Notes: generated by a model from the sequence alone, not told the origin. A stretch of DNA of 22,967 nt from Alphaproteobacteria bacterium (GCA_021639925.1 JAJXEL010000014.1:1-22967); one strand, 5' to 3'. Positions 15,318 to 22,453 are shown, counted from the stretch's first letter. A program made the numbers and translations.

Positions 15318-16573
15318 AGCCACGGTGCCGGGCGGGTTAAAGACAGCATGTCATCTAAGCTTTGGCGTTCGCGGATAACGGCGTAACTGTCGCCGTTGAC
15401 CAGCACTTCGGCGCACAAAGGACGGAAGTTGTAATTTGATCCCATTGACGATCCGTAAGCGCCCGCCGTTTTTAAAACGACCAGATCCCCCGCTTTCATC
15501 GCTGGCAGCAGCCTGTCTTTGCCAAAAACGTCACTGCTTTCGCAAATCGGGCCGACAACGTCATAAGAATGGTCGCACGCCCCTTCTTTAACCGCGGCGA
15601 TTCCGTGATAAGCCTCGTAAATCGCCGGCCGGATCAAATCATTCATACCGGCGTCCAAAACCAGAAAACATTTCGTTTCCGCCTGTTTGACCCGGACCGC
15701 GCGCGACACCAGAATACCGGACTGCGCTATCAGAAAACGTCCCGGTTCGAAAACAATTTCACAATCCAGTCCGCCCAAAATTTTACTGACCAGCTCCATA
15801 TAAATTTCAGGAGACGGCGGCATATCCCCGTCCCGGTAAGCAACGCCCAGCCCCCCGCCGACGTCAATCGTCCGGATATCAATCCCGTCGTCGCGCAGCA
15901 GGCGGACAATTTCCGCCGCGCGTTCAAAAGCTTCCTCAAACGGTTCCATATCCAACAACTGAGAACCGACATGCACGTCTATGCCGACCGGACACAACCC
16001 TTTTGATTCGGAAAACAAACGGTACAAAGAGCGGGCTTTTTTCCAGTCAACGCCAAACTTGTTTTCCTTTTTGCCGGTCGTCATTTTATAATGCGTATGC
16101 GCGTCAACGTCGGGATTAACACGCAGAGCTATTTTAGCCTTTTTACCGGCCAGCGCCGCAATTTCGTCCAGCATCAGCGCTTCTTCTTCGGATTCGATAT
16201 TAATCTGTTTAATATCGTTTTCAACGGCCAGCGTTAATTCTTCCCTGGTCTTTCCGACGCCGGAAAAAACAATCTTGTCAGCCGGGATACCGGATTTCAG
16301 CACCAGCGCCAGTTCGCCGCCGGAAACAATATCTGCCCCCGCGCCCAGTCCCGCCAACAGCTTTAAAACAGACGGATTAGCGTTGCTTTTTACGGCAAAA
16401 CAGGTCAGCGATTTTTTTAAATTCTTCTTCGCCGCGCCGTCAAAAGCCCGGAAATGTTCCACGATCCCCTGCTGCGAATAAACGTAAAAAGGCGTCGGAA
16501 CTTTGCCGGCGATATCGGAAATTGCGATTTTTTCAACATATAACTGTCCGTTTTGATAATGAAAGGCGTTCAT
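15314..16573 (-). CDS. lysA: Diaminopimelate decarboxylase
   Basis: LysA makes L-lysine from meso-diaminopimelate, the last step of the pathway, in the cytoplasm using pyridoxal phosphate. The 419-residue protein has the PLP lysine in F-A-V-K62-S-N, the glycine-rich V-G-G-G-L-G segment of the phosphate site, E-P-G-R-F, the C-E-S-S-D catalytic motif, and the C-terminal G-A-Y-G-S-S-M-G-S-N-Y-N-F segment. The ATG at 16573 matches the usual LysA N-terminus and lies one base after the lipoprotein stop. A longer in-frame reading to 16765 would overlay that lipoprotein. No strong Shine-Dalgarno is visible, so coupling to lptM is likely. Confidence 0.95.
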   Translation of the reverse strand: MNAFHYQNGQLYVEKIAISDIAGKVPTPFYVYSQQGIVEHFRAFDGAAKKNLKKSLTCFAVKSNANPSVLKLLAGLGAGADIVSGGELALVLKSGIPADKIVFSGVGKTREELTLAVENDIKQINIESEEEALMLDEIAALAGKKAKIALRVNPDVDAHTHYKMTTGKKENKFGVDWKKARSLYRLFSESKGLCPVGIDVHVGSQLLDMEPFEEAFERAAEIVRLLRDDGIDIRTIDVGGGLGVAYRDGDMPPSPEIYMELVSKILGGLDCEIVFEPGRFLIAQSGILVSRAVRVKQAETKCFLVLDAGMNDLIRPAIYEAYHGIAAVKEGACDHSYDVVGPICESSDVFGKDRLLPAMKAGDLVVLKTAGAYGSSMGSNYNFRPLCAEVLVNGDSYAVIRERQSLDDMLSLTRPAPWL

Positions 16574-16574
16574 T

Positions 16575-16793
16575 TTATTTTTCCGTCCCCAAAGACTCGT
16601 TAAGTTCCCAAATACTTTCCGGCTGTTTTTCTTCTTTCGGCATTGTCCCGGTATTCCCCTCTGCCGGCCGCGGTTCAATCCGCGCCGGATATTGGCGCGG
16701 ATAAGTCGTCCCGGGCGGAAAATCCAGTCTGCCCCTTTTGCCGCATCCGGCCAGGCATAAAACACACAGTAAAATGGTCGCGATTGTTTTCAT
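16575..16793 (-). CDS. lptM: Small LptM/YifL-like outer-membrane lipoprotein
   Basis: This 72-residue lipoprotein has a signal peptide ending in the lipobox L-A-G-C17, followed by C-G-K-R-G-R-L-D-F-P-P. That matches the C-G-x-x-G-x-L-x-F-P-P motif of E. coli LptM (YifL), which helps assembly of the LptDE lipopolysaccharide translocon. The remainder is Pro/Glu-rich and probably unstructured. It is immediately upstream of lysA (one-base gap), a common position in proteobacteria. It is short enough to be missed by gene finders. The function is by family and context. Confidence 0.82.
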   Translation of the reverse strand: MKTIATILLCVLCLAGCGKRGRLDFPPGTTYPRQYPARIEPRPAEGNTGTMPKEEKQPESIWELNESLGTEK

Positions 16794-16889
16794 GCAAAAA
16801 CTCTTTTTTTTCTGACTCCGCGCTCAGAATAGCAACTGTTAAAAACTTATTCACTCTTTTTTTTTATTTTAAAAAAGAGAAAGGAAAAA

Positions 16890-17591
16890 ATGCGCGGATT
16901 TGTTTTTTATCTGTTGGCCGGACTGCTGGCGCCGTTTGCCGTAAACGCGCAAACGACGGGAAACGTTTCGATTAAAAACGTTCTGGCGCCGCAGACGTTC
17001 AAACTGTATACCCGGCCCGTTTTAGCGCCGACAGCCGCTTTTCAGGACGAAAACGGACGCAAAACGTCTTTGCGCGATTTCAGGGGAAAAATCGTCTTAT
17101 TGAATATCTGGTCAACGTCGTGCACACAGTGCGTGATCGAACTGCCGATGCTGGACCGGCTGCAAAAAGACATGGGCGGCATGAAATTTCAGGTCATCGC
17201 GCTGTCTTCGGATCTGGAACCGTTGCCCGTTCTGCGCCGGTTTTGGGTCAACCGGGGAATAAAATATTTAAAAATCTATTCGGATCCGCAGGCTCGTTTT
17301 TCCCAAGCCGCCAACGTCAAAGGTCTGCCGACGACTTTTTTAATTGACGAAGAAGGACGCGAAGTCGGCCGTATCCGCGGCATCGCCGAATGGGACGGGC
17401 CGAAAATCAAAGCCCAGATCCGCGATCTGATCCGCGCGGCCAAAGAAAAAGCCGCCAAAAAAGCCGAAGCAAAAGAAGAAAAACCGCCGGTTTCCGAACA
17501 GCCGGCCGCCGCGGAACAGCCGAAACCCGCGGAGTCTGTCCCGCCGCCGCCCGTCCGCCCGGCAGAAGAAATTCAAAGCTGGTTTAAATAA
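16890..17591 (+). CDS. Secreted TlpA-like thioredoxin-fold protein
   Basis: This 233-residue protein has a signal peptide (1-20, cut at V-N-A-Q) and a TlpA/ResA-type thioredoxin fold. The redox motif is C78-T-Q-C81 in the context N-I-W-S-T-S-C, and the cis-proline is in G-L-P-T-T-F. It should reduce periplasmic disulfides, perhaps for cytochrome c or metal-centre assembly. Residues ~185-233 form a low-complexity Lys/Ala/Glu then Pro-rich tail. AGGA lies 7 nt before the ATG. In many alphaproteobacteria a TlpA gene is divergent from argH-lptM-lysA; here it faces lptM directly and argH is absent. Confidence 0.85.
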   Translation: MRGFVFYLLAGLLAPFAVNAQTTGNVSIKNVLAPQTFKLYTRPVLAPTAAFQDENGRKTSLRDFRGKIVLLNIWSTSCTQCVIELPMLDRLQKDMGGMKFQVIALSSDLEPLPVLRRFWVNRGIKYLKIYSDPQARFSQAANVKGLPTTFLIDEEGREVGRIRGIAEWDGPKIKAQIRDLIRAAKEKAAKKAEAKEEKPPVSEQPAAAEQPKPAESVPPPPVRPAEEIQSWFK

Positions 17592-17636
17592 CAGGCGAAA
17601 CCTCATCTTTTTAAAAAAAGCTTGATTCTACTGTAA

Positions 17637-17658
17637 AAAGAGCTAAAAAGGGCTCTTT
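17637..17658 (+). other. Small hairpin between the TlpA-like gene and gpt
   Basis: AAAGAGC (17637-17643) pairs with GCTCTTT (17652-17658) around an 8-nt loop, with no long T-run after it. It may be a weak terminator for the upstream gene or an element in the gpt leader. Confidence 0.3.
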
Positions 17659-17689
17659 CTGATACAGCGCTCAGATATGGAGGCCCCCT

Positions 17690-18166
17690 ATGACCAAACC
17701 GCGCTATTTAACAATTTCCTGGGAACAGTTCCACAGCGACGCCCGGGCTTTGGCATCAAAGTTAATCAATCGCAAAGATCTGAAAAAAATCATCTGTGTT
17801 ACCCGCGGCGGTCTGTTTCCCGCAGCCGTTTTGGCAAGAGAATTGGAAATCCGCTGGATCGATACGATCTGCGTTGTCGGTTATGATGAAGAATCCCGCG
17901 GCAGCCATGCTTCTTTGTTAAAAGTCCCCGAAACAGACGGCGAAGGCGTCCTGGTCGTTGACGATCTGGTCGATTCCGGCAGAACGGGCCGAATTATCCG
18001 CGAATTAATGCCTAAAGCCCACTTCGTTACCATGTACGCCAAACCCAAAGGACAGGAAGTCGTAGACGACTTCGTTGTTTCCGTTGATCAGGACACATGG
18101 ATATTGTTCCCGTGGGAAGCAGAGTTGTCTCCCGCTTCTCCGCTGGTGCGGCGTCAGGAAGATTAA
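17690..18166 (+). CDS. gpt: Xanthine-guanine phosphoribosyltransferase
   Basis: This 158-residue purine-salvage enzyme converts xanthine, guanine or hypoxanthine plus PRPP to nucleotides. The PRPP-binding loop V-L-V-V-D-D-L-V-D-S-G-R-T-G (87-100) and the early T-R-G-G motif (38-41) are clear. The C-terminal W-I-L-F-P-W-E segment and the length are typical of Gpt rather than Hpt. A strong GGAGG lies 6 nt before the ATG. It is followed directly by a terminator. Confidence 0.93.
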   Translation: MTKPRYLTISWEQFHSDARALASKLINRKDLKKIICVTRGGLFPAAVLARELEIRWIDTICVVGYDEESRGSHASLLKVPETDGEGVLVVDDLVDSGRTGRIIRELMPKAHFVTMYAKPKGQEVVDDFVVSVDQDTWILFPWEAELSPASPLVRRQED

Positions 18167-18188
18167 AGTTTAAATAAGAACTTTACAC

Positions 18189-18223
18189 AAAAACAGACCG
18201 GCTTTTGTCCGGTCTGTTTTTTT
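18189..18223 (+). terminator. gpt terminator
   Basis: A 13-bp stem, AAAAACAGACCGG (18189-18201) with CCGGTCTGTTTTT (18209-18221), has a 7-nt loop and a T-run. The A-rich left arm could also stop minus-strand transcripts. Confidence 0.88.
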
Positions 18224-18239
18224 ACGTTCCATAAAAAAT

Positions 18240-18273
18240 AAAAGGCCGGATTATTTTCGATTTCCGGCCTTTT
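18240..18273 (-). terminator. psd-pssA operon terminator
   Basis: An 11-bp stem, AAAAGGCCGGA (18240-18250) with TCCGGCCTTTT (18263-18273), encloses a 12-nt loop. Read on the minus strand it is followed by a T-rich tail. It lies 10 nt past the pssA stop. Confidence 0.8.
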
Positions 18274-18283
18274 GTTTATCTGA

Positions 18284-19075
18284 TTACGCTTCTTTTTTTT
18301 CAGAAACTTTCCCTTCTTCTTTTGCTTTCAGTTTTAAAAACACATAAGAACAAAGCGGAACGCTAAGCAAATAAAGAATAAAAGTCGTACTGACGGTCAG
18401 CCAGGGTTTATAAACCAGCGCGCCGGCATAAAAACCGGCCAAAGCCAGCAGCAAAACAACAAACCGGACCGGAACGCGGAAATGCTTTAACGAAACGGTC
18501 GGCAGCCTTGAAGCCATTAAAAACGCGCTGATAAACAGAAACGCTTCGACAAACGGCCCGCTGCGGAAAAATTCATTTCCGCTGTGGAAATACAGCATAA
18601 TCGGCACCAAAGCGATATAAGCGCCGCCCGGCGCCGGCAAACCGACAAAGAAATGTTTCCAATAAGACGGCTGAGGCCCTTCGTCCAGCATGATATTAAA
18701 CCGGGCCAGCCGCAAAGCGCAGCAGATCGGCACCAGCAAAGCAAAAATCCAGCCGACCGGCGACGTCGTTCCCAACGCCCAAAAATACATCAGCAAGCCG
18801 GGCGCGACGCCGAAACAAACAACGTCGGACAAAGAATCCAGCTCTGCCCCGAAATCAGACGTTCCGCGCAGCATACGCGCGACACGGCCGTCCAAAGCGT
18901 CAAAAACAGAGGCCATTAAAATGGAAAAAACGGCGAATTCAAATTTTCCTTCCATTGCGAAACGAATGGAAGTGACGCCGGACGACAAAGCAAATAACGT
19001 CACCAGATTAGGCGCGATACGATTTAACGGCAGATCTTTAATCCGTTTACGGGAATCTTTTAACATATCAGACAA
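18284..19075 (-). CDS. pssA: CDP-diacylglycerol-serine O-phosphatidyltransferase
   Basis: PssA makes phosphatidylserine from CDP-diacylglycerol and serine in the inner membrane. The 263-residue protein carries the complete CDP-alcohol phosphatidyltransferase motif: D59-x2-D62-G63-x2-A66-R67-x8-G76-x3-D80-x3-D84. About six hydrophobic segments and a basic C-terminal tail follow. This is the multi-spanning (type II) PssA, unlike the peripheral E. coli enzyme. It overlaps psd by 8 nt, giving a two-gene phosphatidylethanolamine operon. Confidence 0.94.
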   Translation of the reverse strand: MSDMLKDSRKRIKDLPLNRIAPNLVTLFALSSGVTSIRFAMEGKFEFAVFSILMASVFDALDGRVARMLRGTSDFGAELDSLSDVVCFGVAPGLLMYFWALGTTSPVGWIFALLVPICCALRLARFNIMLDEGPQPSYWKHFFVGLPAPGGAYIALVPIMLYFHSGNEFFRSGPFVEAFLFISAFLMASRLPTVSLKHFRVPVRFVVLLLALAGFYAGALVYKPWLTVSTTFILYLLSVPLCSYVFLKLKAKEEGKVSEKKEA

Positions 19076-19775
19076 TATCCCCTTTGCGCGCGGGGCCGCA
19101 AACAGCCATATCCGCTAAAATTGTTTCTCCGGCGACGGCGGTCTGGCCCTCTAAAACCAGCGGAGCAACGCCCTTTGGCAAATAAACGTCCAACCGGCTG
19201 CCGAAACGAATCAGACCGAAGCGTTCGCCGGCTTTTAATTGATCGCCTTCTTTGACAAAAGTCAAAATCCGGCGCGCGACCAGCCCGGCGATCTGAACAA
19301 AAGCGATTTTCTGTCCCGTAACGGTTTCCATCGCCAATTCCTGACGTTCATTGTTTTCGCTTTCCTTGTCCAGAGAAACATCAACAAAAGCCCCGGGCCT
19401 GTAAAACATTTTCGTAATTTTCCCGGCCATCGGCGCGCGGTTGACGTGAACGCTGAAAACGCTCATAAAAATACTGATTCGCGTCATCGGTTCTTCGCCG
19501 ATTTCCAATTCTTTGGGCGGAACAACTTCGGCAATCGCGCTGACGATTCCGTCCGCCGGCGACAAAACCAGCGTGTCTCCTTCGGGAACAGCGCGGCGCG
19601 GATCGCGGAAAAAGAAATAACACCACACCGTTAAAGCCAGACAAATAACGCCGACCGGTTTAAACAACATCCACATTAAAACGGTTACGGCGGCGAAAAC
19701 TCCGACAAACCGCCAGCCTTCCGGGTGAATCGGGGGAAGGATAAAACGGCGCCAGGATAAATCAACGCGGGACAT
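19068..19775 (-). CDS. psd: Phosphatidylserine decarboxylase proenzyme
   Basis: Psd converts phosphatidylserine to phosphatidylethanolamine with a pyruvoyl cofactor made by self-cleavage. The 235-residue protein is the short type common in alphaproteobacteria. Seen: two N-terminal membrane segments (about 22-55), S-P-A-D75-G, S-V-H110-V-N-R, and the cleavage site F-G192-S193-R, where S193 would become the pyruvoyl group. AAAGGAG lies 7 nt before the ATG. It is cotranscribed with pssA. Confidence 0.95.
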   Translation of the reverse strand: MSRVDLSWRRFILPPIHPEGWRFVGVFAAVTVLMWMLFKPVGVICLALTVWCYFFFRDPRRAVPEGDTLVLSPADGIVSAIAEVVPPKELEIGEEPMTRISIFMSVFSVHVNRAPMAGKITKMFYRPGAFVDVSLDKESENNERQELAMETVTGQKIAFVQIAGLVARRILTFVKEGDQLKAGERFGLIRFGSRLDVYLPKGVAPLVLEGQTAVAGETILADMAVCGPARKGDIV

Positions 19776-19790
19776 TAAAAGCTCCTTTTA

Positions 19791-19820
19791 AGTTTATTGA
19801 CGGCTGTAGTTGTAAGCCAA
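19791..19820 (-). promoter_or_regulatory. Possible psd-pssA promoter
   Basis: On the minus strand, TTGGCT (19820-19815) and TAAACT (19796-19791) are 18 bp apart, ending 15 nt before the psd ATG. The matches are moderate. Confidence 0.3.
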
Positions 19821-19856
19821 CATTTCATGAGAAAAAAGCATTTTTTCGCCGTTCCT

Positions 19857-20873
19857 TTATTTTTCCGGATTTGACGGCAAAACAAAAACCTGATTCGGAT
19901 AAATCAAATCGGGATTTTTGATCTGATTTTTATTTGCCTGGTAAATAGTGACATACGCAAAGCCCGAACCATATAAATGCTTTGCGATCGTCCACAGACA
20001 ATCGCCTTTGACAACGCGGATACGGCGGCGTCCGGTCTGGTCGATTCCTTTTTCGATTTCAAAGGGAACTTCGACGCGCGCGGCGACTTTTCCTTTCAAG
20101 TCCACTTTGTCCGCCCGGATCAAATATTTCCGGCCGGCTTCCAGCTTTCTGGGAACGCGCAGAGACCACTCGCCGGATTCGGCCCAAATATTGCCTAAAA
20201 ACAAATTATCGGCGTATAAATTGATACGTCCGGATTCCCGGACCGTCCCCTGAACGACAAAGGCCCCGTTGACATAATTAACGGAACGAATATCAATATC
20301 AGCCTGTACCTGCGGCGCCGGCGCCTGCAGAACGCTGACTTCTTCAGCGTCAGGCGACATTATGACGGCCAAAGCCTGGCCGGCGTTTTCAGGTTCGGGA
20401 ACGTCAACGACGACAACTTCGGATTCGCCGCGCGTATTCATCGAATCGTCGCGCAGCCATATTTCGTGCGTTCCTGCGACAAGAGGTTCCGAAGGAATAT
20501 AGACCCATTCGCCGTCTTCATTGACCGTAAATTCGGTTAAAACGCTTTCGCCGTCCATCAGGGAAACAACGGCGCCGGCGGTTCCTTTACCGGCGGCGAC
20601 CATACTGCCGTCTTCTTCGACTCGGACAATATCAAACGAAGCTTTTAACCCGGCAGCGGGCAGATCAGCCTGCGATTCATTTTGACCGGTATTTTTTTCC
20701 GCTTCTGCGGGCTTGTCAGGATTTGCAAACGGGATATCTGTCGTTTCGCTTGGGACGGAGGGTTCGTCCGAAAAAGGAAGCGCTTGATTTTCCTGCGAAT
20801 CCGGATAAAAAACAAGAAATAACGCAGCAATAAAAACAACAACGGCCACAGCGACAGCAATATTTTTCTTCAC
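19857..20873 (-). CDS. LysM-domain membrane-anchored envelope protein
   Basis: This 338-residue protein has an N-terminal membrane helix (about 4-24) and an acidic, Pro-rich linker to about 80. Two Ig-like or beta-sandwich segments (about 80-160 and 190-275) and a C-terminal LysM domain (about 286-334; V-V-K-G-D-C-L-W-T-I-A...Y-P-N-Q-V-F-V-L-P) follow. LysM binds peptidoglycan, so it probably tethers the inner membrane to the wall. No catalytic domain is visible. The start codon is GTG, with AGGTG upstream. Similar single-pass LysM proteins are common in alphaproteobacteria; their role is unclear. Confidence 0.82.
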   Translation of the reverse strand: MKKNIAVAVAVVVFIAALFLVFYPDSQENQALPFSDEPSVPSETTDIPFANPDKPAEAEKNTGQNESQADLPAAGLKASFDIVRVEEDGSMVAAGKGTAGAVVSLMDGESVLTEFTVNEDGEWVYIPSEPLVAGTHEIWLRDDSMNTRGESEVVVVDVPEPENAGQALAVIMSPDAEEVSVLQAPAPQVQADIDIRSVNYVNGAFVVQGTVRESGRINLYADNLFLGNIWAESGEWSLRVPRKLEAGRKYLIRADKVDLKGKVAARVEVPFEIEKGIDQTGRRRIRVVKGDCLWTIAKHLYGSGFAYVTIYQANKNQIKNPDLIYPNQVFVLPSNPEK

Positions 20874-20911
20874 GACGGCACCTAAAAAAATAAAAAAAAG
20901 ATAAAACCCTC

Positions 20912-20940
20912 TTGCAGTATATCAAACTTCGCGCTATAAG
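20912..20940 (+). promoter_or_regulatory. tRNA-Pro promoter
   Basis: TTGCAG (20912-20917) and TATAAG (20935-20940) are spaced by 17 bp, ending 14 nt before the mature tRNA 5' end. Confidence 0.6.
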
Positions 20941-20954
20941 CAATAACACTTCTT

Positions 20955-21031
20955 CGGAGTGTAGCTCAGCTTGGTAGAGCACTACGTTCGGGACGTAGGG
21001 GCCGGAGGTTCAAATCCTCTCACTCCGACCA
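20955..21031 (+). tRNA. tRNA-Pro (anticodon CGG)
   Basis: A full cloverleaf can be drawn. The acceptor is CGGAGTG with CACTCCG, the anticodon stem is CTACG/CGTAG around the loop TTCGGGA (anticodon CGG), the T-loop is TTCAAAT, the discriminator is A, and CCA is encoded. It reads the proline codon CCG. Confidence 0.97.
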
Positions 21032-21040
21032 TTATAAAAG

Positions 21041-21065
21041 AAACCGCCTTTCGGCGGTTTTTTTT
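21041..21065 (+). terminator. tRNA-Pro terminator
   Basis: AAACCGCC (21041-21048) pairs with GGCGGTTT (21053-21060) around a TTTC loop, followed by five more T. The right half of this hairpin recurs at 21189-21206. Confidence 0.85.
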
Positions 21066-21098
21066 ATAATATTTTGAGGGGCGGATTTGAACCGGAGA
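21050..21098 (+). repeat. Direct repeat copy A (terminator right arm plus inverted T-arm sequence)
   Basis: This 49-nt segment recurs at 21189-21236 with one T fewer in a T-run. It contains GGATTTGAACC (21083-21093), the exact reverse complement of the tRNA-Pro T-arm GGTTCAAATCC (21007-21017). Confidence 0.85.
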
Positions 21099-21099
21099 A

Positions 21100-21186
21100 G
21101 GAGGTTCGGCCGATGCAAAGCGGAGGCAACGCCGGAACGGCGGCCCGTCAGGGTGAGCGACAGCGAGTAAATCCTCTCACTCCGAC
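21100..21186 (+). repeat. tRNA-Pro 3'-end copy with its T-loop split by a 61-nt insert
   Basis: GGAGGTTC (21100-21107) matches the 5' half of the tRNA-Pro T-arm. AAATCCTCTCACTCCGAC (21169-21186) is identical to the tRNA 3' end at 21012-21029. In the intact tRNA the two halves are joined; here 61 nt (21108-21168) separate them exactly inside the T-loop. The insert is GC-rich and its first 38 nt can fold (GGCCG at 21108-21112 with CGGCC at 21141-21145). No open frame of note lies here. It is not a functional tRNA, because the acceptor 5' strand, D-arm and anticodon arm are absent. Confidence 0.8.
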
Positions 21187-21188
21187 AC

Positions 21189-21236
21189 TTCGGCGGTTTT
21201 TTTTATAATATTTGAGGGGCGGATTTGAACCGGAGA
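21189..21236 (+). repeat. Direct repeat copy B
   Basis: This is the 48-nt second copy of 21050-21098. It keeps the GGCGG-T8 right arm of the terminator but not the left arm, and repeats the GGATTTGAACC inverted T-arm sequence (21221-21231). Confidence 0.85.
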
Positions 21237-21255
21237 GTGGGATTCAGAAACAAAA

Positions 21256-21284
21256 TTGAAAAAACGATTCCCTTTTCATACAAT
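21256..21284 (+). promoter_or_regulatory. Candidate promoter of the YjbR gene
   Basis: TTGAAA (21256-21261) and TACAAT (21279-21284) are 17 bp apart, giving a leader of about 55 nt. Confidence 0.5.
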
Positions 21285-21345
21285 CAAAAACGAAATACAA
21301 TCGCTTTTGACTTATCGATTTTAACATAACCTGACGTCCTCTTTT

Positions 21346-22017
21346 ATGATTCATTCTTTTTTGTTTAAAAATAAAACGCCCGATTTTAAAAAAATAACTT
21401 CTTTCGGCTTTAAAAAAGAAAAAAACGACTATGTTTACCGCGCTGAAATTCTCGGCGGGCAATTTACTTTGGACGTCCGCGTTTCTTCGGACGGCAACGT
21501 AAAAACAACCGTGACGGATACGGATTCCGAAGGCGAATATATCCTGCACCAAATCCCCGAATCGACAGGTTCTTTTGTTGAAAGCGTACGGCGCGACTAC
21601 ATGAAAGTCCTGCGTGAAATTGCCGGACAATGTTTTGAACGCAAAGTCTTTAAAAGCGAATACGCGGCAAATATCATACGGTATGTTCGTGAAAAATACG
21701 GCTGCGAATTTGAATTTCTGTGGGAAAAGTTCCCCGAAAACGCCGTCGTGCGGCGAAAAGACAATAAAAAATGGTACGCTGCTTTGCTGACCGCGGCCAA
21801 AAATAAAGTGGGTCTGCCGGGCGAAGGGCTGATTGAAATTATCGACCTGCGGGCAAAACCGGAAGACATTGCCCTGATAACGGACTATAAAAAATACTTT
21901 CCGGGTTTTCACATGAACAAAAAAAGCTGGATTACAATTTGCCTAAACGGATCTGTTTGTTTTGAAGAGATCTGTTCCAGAATTGATGAAAGCTATGTCC
22001 TGGCTGCCAAAAAATAG
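21346..22017 (+). CDS. MmcQ/YjbR family protein with N-terminal extension
   Basis: The C-terminal half (about 115-223) of this 223-residue protein matches MmcQ/YjbR (DUF419): R-R-K-D-N-K-K-W-Y-A-A-L, I-I-D-L-R-A-K-P, F-P-G-F-H-M-N-K-K-S-W-I-T and I-D-E-S-Y. Such domains have a CyaY-like fold and are proposed to bind DNA; the function is unknown. The N-terminal ~110 residues form the extra domain I recall from longer Firmicutes members. No Shine-Dalgarno is visible before the ATG, unlike most neighbours. It stands just downstream of the tRNA-Pro repeat region and ends 7 nt before the convergent lipoprotein gene. Transfer from Firmicutes is possible but inferred. Confidence 0.8.
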   Translation: MIHSFLFKNKTPDFKKITSFGFKKEKNDYVYRAEILGGQFTLDVRVSSDGNVKTTVTDTDSEGEYILHQIPESTGSFVESVRRDYMKVLREIAGQCFERKVFKSEYAANIIRYVREKYGCEFEFLWEKFPENAVVRRKDNKKWYAALLTAAKNKVGLPGEGLIEIIDLRAKPEDIALITDYKKYFPGFHMNKKSWITICLNGSVCFEEICSRIDESYVLAAKK

Positions 22018-22024
22018 ACCGCCG

Positions 22025-22453
22025 TTATTTCTTTCCGATTAAAATTTCCAAGACATGCTGTTCTTCGTCGGCGGACAAAGGCGCGGAAAGCCCCGTTTGT
22101 TCCTGCTGGGGAGCCATACCGATATAGATTTTTTTCAAATCGACTCCTTCCTGCAGAAAAATTGCCGCCGTGTTTTTAGCCCGGTCCAAAGCCCCCAAAG
22201 CCTGATCCGACGCGGAACCGCGATAAGACAAACGTCCCAACAAACAGACGTAATCCCCGTTTTCGCGCGCCTGAACGGCAGCTTCTTCCAACTGGCGGAC
22301 GGCGGCTTCATTTAATTCCGCGCTGCCGTATTCAAACAACACCGTCAACCGCTGCCCCTGATCGCCGGCCGGACAGCCTGTGTCGTTATGAAAAGTTGTC
22401 GAAACGCAGGAATTCAAAAAAAATGCCGTCAAAAGCAAAAACTTTCTTTTCAT
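22025..22453 (-). CDS. Small OmpA-like lipoprotein
   Basis: This 142-residue protein has a signal peptide with lipobox L-N-S-C16, so it is probably lipidated. Residues ~37-140 resemble an OmpA/Pal C-terminal domain: a V-L-F-E-Y-G-S-A-E-L-N strand, V-C-L-L-G-R-L-S-Y-R-G, then L-D-R-A-K-N-T-A-A-I-F-L. The arginine of the peptidoglycan-binding R-A motif is kept, but the preceding N-x2-L-S part is altered, so wall binding is uncertain. AAGGAG lies 7 nt before the ATG at 22453. A longer reading to 22519 would run into tRNA-Leu. It diverges from that tRNA. Confidence 0.75.
   Translation of the reverse strand: MKRKFLLLTAFFLNSCVSTTFHNDTGCPAGDQGQRLTVLFEYGSAELNEAAVRQLEEAAVQARENGDYVCLLGRLSYRGSASDQALGALDRAKNTAAIFLQEGVDLKKIYIGMAPQQEQTGLSAPLSADEEQHVLEILIGKK

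Noticed and set aside
16574..16765. N-terminal extension of LysA to 16765
   Set aside because: It would cover the lptM gene in another frame, and the family start matches the ATG at 16573.
19831..19847. A/T-rich inverted repeat (GAAAAAA/TTTTTTC) as terminator of the LysM gene
   Set aside because: Almost all A-T pairs with a 3-nt loop; too weak to call as a terminator.
21100..21186. A second functional tRNA-Pro
   Set aside because: Only T-arm and 3' acceptor pieces are present; the 5' acceptor strand, D-arm and anticodon arm are missing.
21244..21912. A 222-codon open frame on the minus strand opposite the YjbR gene
   Set aside because: The plus-strand frame has clear family motifs and its own promoter; the minus frame is Phe-rich, shows no motif, and is a shadow.
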